From positions 1 to 56,876 of the forward strand of contig CAJOFH010000026.1 in assembly GCA_905233845.1 (NCBI GenBank): 56,876 nucleotides of DNA, given 5' to 3'. The notes beneath the pieces are model-generated. The model was not told the DNA's origin. It saw nothing but the letters and a program-made list of their open reading frames with translations, and ran no database searches. A program made the translations under genes and the position numbers. The stretch is from an uncultured Muribaculaceae bacterium. GTDB lineage: Bacteria > Bacteroidota > Bacteroidia > Bacteroidales > Muribaculaceae. Each line of letters opens with the position of its first letter. Position 1 is the first letter of the stretch. Shown here piece by piece: positions 35,621-43,902 of the stretch.

Positions 35621-36946
35621 TTATCTTATCTTCAAGGTTATAATTGTGAATGCTGCAAGGATGATGGTGAATATCCAGAAGCGGATGGTAATCTTCGACT
35701 CGTGGAAGCGGTTGCGAGGCCAGTTGCGGAACACATACTTGCACTCGGGGTCCAAATCCTTGTCGAGCTTGCGGAAGTTGTCGTGGATTGGAGTCGAACG
35801 GAATACACGCACTTTCTTGCCCTTGCGCTTATAAATCTTGTACACCTGAGTCTGGATGATAACTGTGAGACTCTCCATCAGGAAAACACCGCACAAGATA
35901 GGAACCAGAAGCTCCTTGTGGATAATCACGGCACACACGCCTATGATACCACCAATGGTCAGCGAGCCAGTGTCGCCCATGAACATCTGGGCTGGATAGG
36001 CGTTGTACCACAAGAAGCCTATTAGGGCTCCAATAAAGGCACACATAAACACTACCAGTTCCTGACTTTCGGGGATATACATTATATTAAGATAAGAAGC
36101 ATACTCAAAATTGGAGCTTACATAGGCAAGGATTCCTAACGCCACTCCTATTATCGCCGAGTTGCCGGCACACATGCCGTCCATACCGTCGTTAAGGTTA
36201 GCACCATTGCTCACAGCGGTGACCACAAGAATTGTCATCAGCACAAATAGAGCCCAACCTGCAGCTCCAGCCCAGTCGCCCATCCAGCTGGTGAGTGCAC
36301 CATAGTCAAGATTGTGGTTCTTGACAAAGGGGATGGTGGTCTTCAGCGACTTCTCGGCTTTGTCCTTATGGACAACTACTGTTTCTTGAATGGTGTCGTT
36401 TACTATTGTGTTGAAAGGTGCCGTTATCGACTCTTGATTGGTGACGGTCTTGACTTTTGTCACGTTCTCCCTGAGTACAACGTCGGGGCTAAGCCACAAT
36501 ACCAGGCCTACAATAAGTCCTATGCTCACCTGACCCACTATCTTGTATTTTCCTTTCAAGCCTTCTTTGTGCTTGCGGTAAATCTTGATGTAGTCGTCAC
36601 AGAAGCCCAGGAATCCAAGCCACAATGTGGTGATAATCATCAAGATGACGTAGATGTTGCGCATGCGTCCTAGCAGGAGCACTGGCAGCAATATTGCTAT
36701 GATTATCACAATTCCTCCCATTGAAGGAGTGCCCACCTTTTTCTCGCCAAACGGGTCGATGCTTGCATCGCGCTGTGTCTCACCAATTTTGCGGCTGCGC
36801 ATGTAGTGGATAAACTTCTCGCCAAGCCACGCCGAGAGTATGAGAGACAATATCAGCGTGAGTAGCGCGCGGAACGAGATGTACTGCCACATGTGCGACC
36901 CAGGGATGTTGTATTGCTCTAAAAATCGGAACAGATAGTAAAGCAT
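35621..36946 (-). CDS. mraY: Phospho-N-acetylmuramoyl-pentapeptide transferase
   Basis: A 441-residue integral membrane enzyme that makes lipid I from UDP-MurNAc-pentapeptide and undecaprenyl phosphate. It has the family motifs GTPSMGGIVI, GFCDDYIKI, SNGANLNDGMDGM and AFIGALIGFLWYNAYPAQMFMGD (in part), with the catalytic aspartates. An insert of about 60 residues (about 165-225), lacking in E. coli, lies in one loop, as is usual in Bacteroidales. Spaced 61 bp from murD and 66 bp from murE. Confidence 0.97.
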   Translation of the reverse strand: MLYYLFRFLEQYNIPGSHMWQYISFRALLTLILSLILSAWLGEKFIHYMRSRKIGETQRDASIDPFGEKKVGTPSMGGIVIIIAILLPVLLLGRMRNIYVILMIITTLWLGFLGFCDDYIKIYRKHKEGLKGKYKIVGQVSIGLIVGLVLWLSPDVVLRENVTKVKTVTNQESITAPFNTIVNDTIQETVVVHKDKAEKSLKTTIPFVKNHNLDYGALTSWMGDWAGAAGWALFVLMTILVVTAVSNGANLNDGMDGMCAGNSAIIGVALGILAYVSSNFEYASYLNIMYIPESQELVVFMCAFIGALIGFLWYNAYPAQMFMGDTGSLTIGGIIGVCAVIIHKELLVPILCGVFLMESLTVIIQTQVYKIYKRKGKKVRVFRSTPIHDNFRKLDKDLDPECKYVFRNWPRNRFHESKITIRFWIFTIILAAFTIITLKIR

Positions 36947-37012
36947 ATCGATATCTTTTTTTGTGTTTCTATATTATAAAGAAATAGGTGTCAAGGAAGT
37001 CCTCCCTAAACG

Positions 37013-38476
37013 CTATTCGCTTTCAAAAATCTTGACTAACTCCTCTCGGTCGTCAAAGTGGTGTTTAACGCCCTCAATTTCTTGATAATCTTCGTGGCCT
37101 TTACCGGCAACTATCACCACATCGCCTGGCTGAGCCAGCTGGCATGCCGTCTTGATGGCTTGGCGACGGTCGGTAATTATCAGTGTGCTGCTGCGCTTGT
37201 CATCAGGAAGTCCAGCCTCCATGTCGCGCAAAATGGCCTCGGGATCCTCAAAGCGGGGATTATCGCTGGTAAGGATGAGTTTGCCGCTGCGCAATGCCGC
37301 CTCACGAGCCATGATGGGGCGTTTGCCACTGTCGCGATTGCCACCGCATCCACACACGGTTATCAGAGTGCCTTTGCCGTTCATCACCTCATTGGCGGTG
37401 TCAAGAACGTTGACGAGCGCGTCGGGGGTGTGAGCATAGTCAACAATCGCAGTGTAACCACGTGGCGAACGCATGGTCTGGAAACGACCGGCAACAGGAA
37501 CAAGCTCGCTCATCTTCACAAGCACTTGCTCTTTATCCCAGCCCAGAAGTAATGCTGCTGCGTAAACAGCCGTCAGGTTATAGGCGTTGAAGCGACCAGT
37601 GAACAAAACATCGATGTTTGTGCCGTTGATGTTGAGCAAGGTGCCGTCAAGGCGGTCTTCTATCATGCGGCATTTATAGTCGGCTAAGCTCTGAAGCGAG
37701 TAGCTGTATTTCTTGGCTTTGGTGTTCTGGACCATCACTTTGCCTACCTTGTCATCGATATTCACTACTGCAAATGCGTCGCTATCAAGCGAGTCAAAGA
37801 ATTTCTTCTTGGCTGCGATGTAGTTGTCTACAGTTTGATGATAGTCGATGTGGTCACGCGTGAGGTTAGTGAAGATACCACCAGCAAACTTCAGGCCGTC
37901 AATGCGATGTTGGTCGCATGCATGCGAGCTAACTTCCATGAAGGCATATTCACAGCCACACTCCACCATCTCATGAAGCAGTCGGTTCAGGGTCAAGTGG
38001 TCGGGAGTAGTCTGCTTGGCTGGTTCAGTACGCTTGTCTATAATGTTCTGTACAGTCGACAGTAGCCCGGCTTTATAACCCATCAGGTGTGACAACTCAT
38101 AAAGCAGAGTTGCTATGGTGGTCTTTCCGTTGGTGCCAGTCACTCCCACCAGTTTCAGCTTTGATGAGGGGTTGTCATACCATGCGCTGGAAACATGGGC
38201 AAGAGCGATGGTGCTGTTTGCAACTTTTATATAGGTGACATTCTCATTAATCTCCGGGGGGAATTCCTCACAAACCACAGCTGTGGCTCCCGATTCTGCC
38301 ACTTGAGGCAAGAACTTGTGGGCATCAACGGCAACTCCGCGAACTGCCACAAACAGGCTCCCTGCGGTCACTGTCCTCGAGTCGCAGGTGACGTCAAGGA
38401 TAGTTTTCTCCATGTCGCCCACCACTTCAAGCACATCAATAGCTTCAAGAATTTGTTTTAATGTCTTACTATTCAT
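37013..38476 (-). CDS. murE: UDP-MurNAc-tripeptide synthetase, probably meso-DAP-adding
   Basis: A 487-residue Mur ligase. P-loop VTGTNGKTTIATLLYE, FMEVSSHACDQHRIDGL and NLTRDHIDYH are typical. The substrate-selecting motif is DNPR (in TSDNPRFEDPEAIL), which indicates meso-diaminopimelate rather than lysine as the third residue. murF, often the next gene elsewhere, is not in this cluster. It lies 42 bp after ftsI. Confidence 0.97.
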   Translation of the reverse strand: MNSKTLKQILEAIDVLEVVGDMEKTILDVTCDSRTVTAGSLFVAVRGVAVDAHKFLPQVAESGATAVVCEEFPPEINENVTYIKVANSTIALAHVSSAWYDNPSSKLKLVGVTGTNGKTTIATLLYELSHLMGYKAGLLSTVQNIIDKRTEPAKQTTPDHLTLNRLLHEMVECGCEYAFMEVSSHACDQHRIDGLKFAGGIFTNLTRDHIDYHQTVDNYIAAKKKFFDSLDSDAFAVVNIDDKVGKVMVQNTKAKKYSYSLQSLADYKCRMIEDRLDGTLLNINGTNIDVLFTGRFNAYNLTAVYAAALLLGWDKEQVLVKMSELVPVAGRFQTMRSPRGYTAIVDYAHTPDALVNVLDTANEVMNGKGTLITVCGCGGNRDSGKRPIMAREAALRSGKLILTSDNPRFEDPEAILRDMEAGLPDDKRSSTLIITDRRQAIKTACQLAQPGDVVIVAGKGHEDYQEIEGVKHHFDDREELVKIFESE

Positions 38477-38518
38477 TTCTGTTTCTCCTTTTTCACTTTA
38501 TTCTGTTTGACTTCTGCC

Positions 38519-40612
38519 TTAGCTTGATAATTGGAGTGTTATCACTGCTCCACGATTGAATGAGGTGCCTGCACTCAAACTCTGACCAACAACACGGCCC
38601 ACACCCTTGAAGCGAACGTTAAGACCAATCTTCTCAAGGCAATATACAGCATCGCGGATGTTCATGCCACGAACGTTGGGAACTCCCGAACTCTGAGCCT
38701 TAGTGCAATTGTTGAAGACTTTTGCTTTGTTGCTGTTAATGAAGCCCTTCACATTGTCGATTTTTGTCGACTGGGTAGTGCTGTAAAGTGTAGGCATGTT
38801 CTCATAGGGTGTCTTCGAGGCAACATCTCGCTTGGGAGTCGATGAGTCGTCAAGATTGTCGTTGGCTCCAAGCAATCCGCGGGCATACATCTTGGCTGCG
38901 ATATTGCGCAGAACAAATCCACTGCTACCGGCGGCGCCACGGTTCGCACCAAGCATCAGCACAATGCAGCTGTATTTGGGCGACTTATATGGGAAAAAGC
39001 CGCAGAAGGCCAAGCGCGTTTGGTCGCTGTAGGTGCCGTCTTTCCTTACGGTATAGGCGGTGCCAGTCTTGCCGGCAATCTCTACATTCTCATCCTGAAC
39101 CCACTTGCGAGCGGTGCCACGGCTGCCCCACACCACATCATGGAGCATGGTTCGCAGCATCTCGGCATTCTCGGGGCTGCACACCTGTTGACGGATGTAG
39201 GTCACGGGTATTATGGAGTCGATATCGGTTCCGGGAAGGGTCAGCTTCTTGACCAGGTGAGGGCGCACATACTTGCCGTCGTTGGCAATGGCGTTATAAA
39301 TGGCAAGGGTGTGCAGAGGTGGAATGAGGGTGGTGTAGCCATAGGCCATGCGGGTCAGCGACACCTTGTCGCAGTTGGCGTTTCCAAGTTTGGCGATGAC
39401 AGGTATTTGCTCGCCGCCAATTCCCGATTTGAAGTCATCAAAGAATCCCATCTGCTCCAAGCGCTCACGGAAACCGCCTGGATTGCTGCCATACTTCTTC
39501 ACGATAATCTTCGACATGCCTATGTTGCTCGACATCTCAATGATTTGGCGTGGAGACAATGCTGCAGCACCATGAGGGTCATTAATCTCACGGCCAGCGT
39601 ACACCCACCTCGAGCCAGTGGCAATGGGTGTGTTGATGTCGTTAACGATGCCGTCTTCAAGAGCTACCATCATCGATATGGGCTTCATTACCGAGCCTGG
39701 CTCGTAGCCAAGCACGGCATTGTTCACGCCCTCGTAGTAGTCGCCACCGTCACGCTCCAAGTTGGAGATGGCTTTGATTTCCCCTGTAGCAACTTCCATC
39801 AGCACACAGGTGCCCCATTCGGCATCGGTCTCTTTGCAACCTTTGTAAAGTTCATTTTCCACAATGTCTTGCATCTGTACGTTGATGGTTGTGGTGATGT
39901 CATAGCCGTGCACCGCCGGTGTGCTCTCCCAGTCTACAATTTTATTGGTCAACTGGATGCGGCGCTTCACGCCGGGCACACCGTAGAGCAGTGAGTCGAG
40001 GGCCATCTCTAGGCCCGAACGGCCATGTTGTCCTCCATGGATGGTGTCGTCCCAAATGTTGCCGATACTACGAGCGGCCATCGAACCGTAGGGTTTTACT
40101 CGTTTGACAAATGGGTCGGAGTAAAAACCGTTGTGGTTGCGACTCAAATTCAAAAATGGGAAGGATTTAAGGCGTACAAACTGTGAATGTGTTAATCCGG
40201 TAAATAAGGGATATACTGAACTTTCTTTTTTCTTAAATTGTTCGAGCAATGCCTCTTTCCATTGGGCCGAGGTCTTCTTGCCAGGCTTGAAGGTTGCCAA
40301 GCTGTCGCACAATGCGTCAAGGTTTTTCATGAACTCTTCGCTGTCGAAGCGCTCTATCTTCCAGTCAATGCGCGCGGTGTAGAAGTTTAGGTTTGCGGCA
40401 AGCACGTTTCCGTTGTCCGACAATATCTTGCCACGCTCGGGCTCAAGCTTGGTCTCGCGGGTCAACAGGGAGTCGGCTTTGTTGTTCCATTCTTTAGCAT
40501 GGACTATTGAGATGTTTACCATGTTATACACTATCATCGATGCCATCAGCAATATCATGCCAATGACAACGAGGTATCTCAATAAAATGTGGCGTTTGTT
40601 GGTATTTTTCAT
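38519..40612 (-). CDS. ftsI: Division-specific penicillin-binding protein FtsI with PASTA domain
   Basis: A 697-residue class B transpeptidase. After an N-terminal membrane helix (about 12-32) and a dimerisation domain, the catalytic domain carries SVMK (Ser307 to Lys310), SSN (361-363) and KTG (515-517). A C-terminal PASTA domain (about 643-697, VPNVRGMNIRDAVYCLE) may sense or bind peptidoglycan. It cross-links septal peptidoglycan together with FtsW. It overlaps ftsL by 4 bp. Confidence 0.97.
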   Translation of the reverse strand: MKNTNKRHILLRYLVVIGMILLMASMIVYNMVNISIVHAKEWNNKADSLLTRETKLEPERGKILSDNGNVLAANLNFYTARIDWKIERFDSEEFMKNLDALCDSLATFKPGKKTSAQWKEALLEQFKKKESSVYPLFTGLTHSQFVRLKSFPFLNLSRNHNGFYSDPFVKRVKPYGSMAARSIGNIWDDTIHGGQHGRSGLEMALDSLLYGVPGVKRRIQLTNKIVDWESTPAVHGYDITTTINVQMQDIVENELYKGCKETDAEWGTCVLMEVATGEIKAISNLERDGGDYYEGVNNAVLGYEPGSVMKPISMMVALEDGIVNDINTPIATGSRWVYAGREINDPHGAAALSPRQIIEMSSNIGMSKIIVKKYGSNPGGFRERLEQMGFFDDFKSGIGGEQIPVIAKLGNANCDKVSLTRMAYGYTTLIPPLHTLAIYNAIANDGKYVRPHLVKKLTLPGTDIDSIIPVTYIRQQVCSPENAEMLRTMLHDVVWGSRGTARKWVQDENVEIAGKTGTAYTVRKDGTYSDQTRLAFCGFFPYKSPKYSCIVLMLGANRGAAGSSGFVLRNIAAKMYARGLLGANDNLDDSSTPKRDVASKTPYENMPTLYSTTQSTKIDNVKGFINSNKAKVFNNCTKAQSSGVPNVRGMNIRDAVYCLEKIGLNVRFKGVGRVVGQSLSAGTSFNRGAVITLQLSS

Positions 40613-41016
40613 TGCTCGTTAAGTGATAATTTATAAGGTGGACATTTTGATATGTTTAAGTCTATTCCCATTGAGTCGATGTAGTGCTTCATCTGGCTCT
40701 CCAATATGCGAGAATTGTAGGTAGAGCTCGCATCCACATAGTCGGTGCGGGCATTGTTCAGGCTCACTTTAAGCTCTTGGAGTTTGGCCATGTCGCTCTG
40801 GTATACATATTTGTTGGATATGTACATGAGCATCATCACAGTGGCGGCGACAATGTATAGCCAGTTGCGCTTGAAAAACTCAAGCGTCAGGAACATGCGT
40901 CCCTGCAAGGTGTTCTGTACCATTCGCAGCGGATTCAGGGTGAAGTTGCTTTCCTCCTTGCGTGTATTCTTTTTCTTATTTTTATTTTGTCTCGATGCCA
41001 TTAGTTTAGTTTTCAT
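40609..41016 (-). CDS. ftsL: FtsL-like cell division protein
   Basis: A 135-residue bitopic protein: a basic N-terminal stretch (KNKKKNTRKEE), one membrane helix (about 51-67), then a coiled coil (about 70-115). Position between rsmH and ftsI, size and topology identify it as the FtsL equivalent, although sequence similarity to other FtsL proteins is low, as is common. A shorter start at the internal Met6 is possible. Its stop overlaps the ftsI start. Confidence 0.85.
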   Translation of the reverse strand: MKTKLMASRQNKNKKKNTRKEESNFTLNPLRMVQNTLQGRMFLTLEFFKRNWLYIVAATVMMLMYISNKYVYQSDMAKLQELKVSLNNARTDYVDASSTYNSRILESQMKHYIDSMGIDLNISKCPPYKLSLNEQ

Positions 41017-41079
41017 TTAGTGTCGCCTCGCTCCACAATGCGTTGTTCCGCACATTCACGTCTTGCGACTTATTACTTT

Positions 41080-42009
41080 TTATTTACTTGTTGTCACTTC
41101 TTGCTTTTTCTCGGCAATTCTTAGTTTCGCGCTGCGCGAGCGTGGGTTGCTCTCTACTTCACTCTCGCTGGCGGTGATGACTTTGTTGTTCACCACTGTC
41201 CATGGATTGCTCACGCGACCATAGAAGTCTTTTTCTATCTTTCCCTCTACATTACCGCTGCGCATGAAGTTTTTCACAATACGGTCCTCAAGAGAATGAT
41301 AGGTAATCACAACTAATCGGCCGCCGGGCTTCAAAATTTCGAGCGACTGGCTCAAGAGGCTCTTAAGGGCGTCAAGCTCATGGTTCACCTCGATGCGCAA
41401 CGCTTGAAACACTTGGGCAAGCTCTTTCTTCTCATGGACGCGACTGATGTGTGGTTTCACGATGTCAACGAGCTGGAAGGTGGTCGTGATCTCGCCAGCA
41501 CTGCGAGCATTCACTATCGCGTTTGCTATGCGACGTGACTGCTTGAGTTCGCCATAGAGATAAAAGATGTTCGACAAATCTTCGGCGCTGTAGCTCGACA
41601 ATACCGTGCGGGCATCATGCGATGAGTTGCGGTTCATGCGCATGTCAAGATCGCTGTCTTGCCTGAACGAGAAGCCGCGGTCTTTGTCATCAAAGTGATG
41701 AAACGACACGCCCAGGTCGGCAAGGATGCCGTCTACTTGCTCTATGCCATAGTAGCGAACAAAGTTTTTTAGAAATGAAAAATTGCCGTGTACAAATGTA
41801 AATCGACTGTCATCTAATGCGTTAGCACGTGAATCAAGGTCTTGGTCCATTCCTAACAGCCTGCCATGCTTGCCAAGCTTTGACATTATAGCACGGCTGT
41901 GACCACCACCACCGAAGGTGACATCTACATAGATGCCATCTTCTCTGATATTCAGGCCATTAATGGTCTCACTGAGGAGGGCCGGTATGTGGTACACAGG
42001 GCTGTTCAT
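41080..42009 (-). CDS. rsmH: 16S rRNA (cytosine1402-N4)-methyltransferase
   Basis: A 309-residue methyltransferase that modifies C1402 in the ribosomal P site. The SAM site VDVTFGGGGHSRAI, LGMDQDLDSR, DGILADLGVSFHHFD and the C-terminal RLVVITYHSLEDRIVKNFMR are diagnostic. The start is ATG at 42009 (MNSPVYHIPALL); the longer frame crosses a low-complexity A/T region. It is the first gene of the dcw cluster here; mraZ, normally just upstream, is absent. Confidence 0.97.
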   Translation of the reverse strand: MNSPVYHIPALLSETINGLNIREDGIYVDVTFGGGGHSRAIMSKLGKHGRLLGMDQDLDSRANALDDSRFTFVHGNFSFLKNFVRYYGIEQVDGILADLGVSFHHFDDKDRGFSFRQDSDLDMRMNRNSSHDARTVLSSYSAEDLSNIFYLYGELKQSRRIANAIVNARSAGEITTTFQLVDIVKPHISRVHEKKELAQVFQALRIEVNHELDALKSLLSQSLEILKPGGRLVVITYHSLEDRIVKNFMRSGNVEGKIEKDFYGRVSNPWTVVNNKVITASESEVESNPRSRSAKLRIAEKKQEVTTSK

Positions 42010-42371
42010 TTCGGTTTTTTTAAATGTATTTCTATTGGCGATTATTCGCGCACTTTGGTTTTGGGGTGTAAAATTACAAAATAAAAATCGAAATTTACAA
42101 ACATAAATAGAAAAAATTTCAATTATTAACAAAAAAGTTATTAACAACCTTGTGAACAACTTTTTAAAATGCTGATTATCAATACAATCGCAAAAAATGT
42201 TAAAAATTTGCACCCGTAAATAAATTCCCATTCATAACACGCCTATTTTTTCTTTCTATATGAACAAGACAGGACTTGTCCGTTAGAAGAAAATCTGACA
42301 AAGGTCGAAAAAAAAGAGGCGTGAAAGTTGCCTTTCACACCTCTAATTTTTGTTCTGTTTTTATCTAATGT
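42010..42371. other. A/T-rich upstream region of the dcw cluster, no gene
   Basis: No reading frame resembling MraZ or anything else is present. On the minus strand TATGTTTG (42105-42098) could be a -7 element but lacks a TTG at the right distance. The rest is A/T-rich, with the terminator of the upstream zinc-finger gene at 42308-42344. Confidence 0.7.
42308..42344 (-). terminator. Terminator of the zinc-finger protein gene
   Basis: GAGGYGTGAAAG and CTTTCACRCCTC pair over 12 positions with one mismatch. On the minus strand eight T follow. It insulates the dcw cluster from the gene upstream. Confidence 0.85.
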
Positions 42372-42719
42372 TTAGCGACCACGGCCACCACACTTAGGAC
42401 ATTTCATACGGCCACTTCCTTTGCGATAGCCTGGTGTAGTTATTGCATTACTATTTCCAAATTCATGGTCTATAGCACAATATCCTTTGCCACCACAACG
42501 TTGACATCCATACCAACTGTGAGCTCCATCAGAGATTATACCATAGCCTCCACACTTTGTGCACTTTACTCTTCCACTGCCGCCACATTTCATGCAGTGA
42601 CCGATTCTTGCCTTGGGACCTCTTGGACCCCTTGGACCTCTTGGTCGGGCTGATGCGTCAAAGTCGCTGAAAGCAGCAACGCACAGCACCAAAATCAAGA
42701 TTGCAAATAATTTCTTCAT
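42372..42719 (-). CDS. Small secreted protein with four DnaJ-type CxxCGGxG zinc motifs
   Basis: A 115-residue protein. A signal peptide (MKKLFAILILVLCVAAF, cleavage near DASA) is followed by a short collagen-like PRGPRGPRGPK stretch and four motifs, CMKCGGSG (42-49), CTKCGGYG (53-60), CQRCGGKG (72-79) and CPKCGGRG (107-114). This spacing is that of the two-zinc cysteine-rich domain of DnaJ, but no J domain is present and the protein is exported. Role unknown. Start at 42719 is chosen because the signal peptide begins there. Confidence 0.8.
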   Translation of the reverse strand: MKKLFAILILVLCVAAFSDFDASARPRGPRGPRGPKARIGHCMKCGGSGRVKCTKCGGYGIISDGAHSWYGCQRCGGKGYCAIDHEFGNSNAITTPGYRKGSGRMKCPKCGGRGR

Positions 42720-42883
42720 GTTGTATAAATTTAGGAGGGTTCTAAAAATCATTTCTTTATCAATAGCAAGGCAGAACCCCATTAACCCTTGCTTTGACAA
42801 TTTTTATCATTACAAAAATACAACTTAATTCTTTTTATTTCCTCTTTCTAACAAACATTAACAAATGGATGAGGCTTGGAAAA

Positions 42884-42920
42884 ATAAAAAAGTGAAGACA
42901 AAACGATTTTGTCTCCACTT
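42884..42920 (-). terminator. Terminator of the lipoprotein gene
   Basis: AAGTGRAGACAAAA pairs with TTTTGTCTYCACTT with one mismatch and a 3-nt loop; six T follow on the minus strand. Confidence 0.8.
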
Positions 42921-42942
42921 CTATCTTAATAATTGTTGAGTA

Positions 42943-43866
42943 CTAATATATGCCTTCCTCGCGCTTCTTCTCACCAGGAGCCAGAATTCGTTTGACCTTT
43001 GGCTCTTTTATGCGCTCTTTCACTGCTTCATAGCCTTCAGGGAGAGGATGGCGCGTAATCTTGCTCAAATCAACAGCACTGAATGCGAAGTCTTGCGCTT
43101 GCTTGGTCAATTTGCCCACGTAGCGGTGCTTGATGCCTAAGCCATTATCGATGCACAGATAAATGAGTTGCTTGTACTCGGGTGAGGGTTTACGCAATTT
43201 GCCGTCGGCTATTGCTCTGCGTTTTTGGAATTCACCTTTTTTGATGTCTATGGTAGAATTTTTAGTCTCCTCGCTAACGTAGTTGTATACTAAGTAGTTG
43301 TTCTCTATTTGCACTTTGGTCAGCTCGGTGTTGCGGTCGATGGAGTCGGGACACAAAGCGTTGATGGAGTCTATCAGTTGGTCGAGGGAGTCGCGAGCAG
43401 TGAGCGCTTTTTCGCTTTTCTTTGCTGCCGATTCGCGTTTGGGATGTAGGGCTTGGATCTCTTCCCAACTTAGCTCCACTGGAACATTGACATGACTGCG
43501 TGGAGTCAACAACACGGTTCTGACATTGAGCTCATCGACGGCAAAGTCTTTGTACATGTTCAATACAGTGGTGTCCGATGTTATCTGGTTTAATATGTGC
43601 TCTTTGGCGGCTTTGACATTGGAGCTCAGGGACTCCAGAGTCACAGCATCGTCATTAACTACGTAGTTGAACACGGCATTGTGACCACCAACATCGTAGT
43701 ACACGCTGTCCAGCACATCTTCGTTGCCAAAGGTGATGGGGAGCTTAGTGTTGTAAGACGTAATTTTCTTTATGGCCATCTCACTTTTGTCGGGGTTGGT
43801 GCAACTCGATGCCAAAACAATCATCATCAATACCATCAGGGATGGGATAATACCTGTCTTTCTCAT
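42943..43866 (-). CDS. Lipoprotein of unknown function
   Basis: A 307-residue protein with a lipoprotein signal (hydrophobic stretch ending VLASSC, Cys22). The mature chain is charged, with several helical KK/EE-rich parts; I recognise no domain. The C-terminus is rich in Lys, Arg and Pro (EPKVKRILAPGEKKREEG). It follows topA by 36 bp on the same strand and may share its transcript, ending at the terminator at 42884-42920. Confidence 0.75.
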   Translation of the reverse strand: MRKTGIIPSLMVLMMIVLASSCTNPDKSEMAIKKITSYNTKLPITFGNEDVLDSVYYDVGGHNAVFNYVVNDDAVTLESLSSNVKAAKEHILNQITSDTTVLNMYKDFAVDELNVRTVLLTPRSHVNVPVELSWEEIQALHPKRESAAKKSEKALTARDSLDQLIDSINALCPDSIDRNTELTKVQIENNYLVYNYVSEETKNSTIDIKKGEFQKRRAIADGKLRKPSPEYKQLIYLCIDNGLGIKHRYVGKLTKQAQDFAFSAVDLSKITRHPLPEGYEAVKERIKEPKVKRILAPGEKKREEGIY

Positions 43867-43902
43867 TTTAGTAACGAATGATTATATGGTTCTTTTTACT
43901 TT

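Noticed and set aside
42110-42200. Possible replication origin: A/T-rich with TTATTAACA and TTGTGAACAA
   Set aside because: Only two poor DnaA-box-like matches, no dnaA or related gene nearby, and it lies in a normal dcw upstream region.
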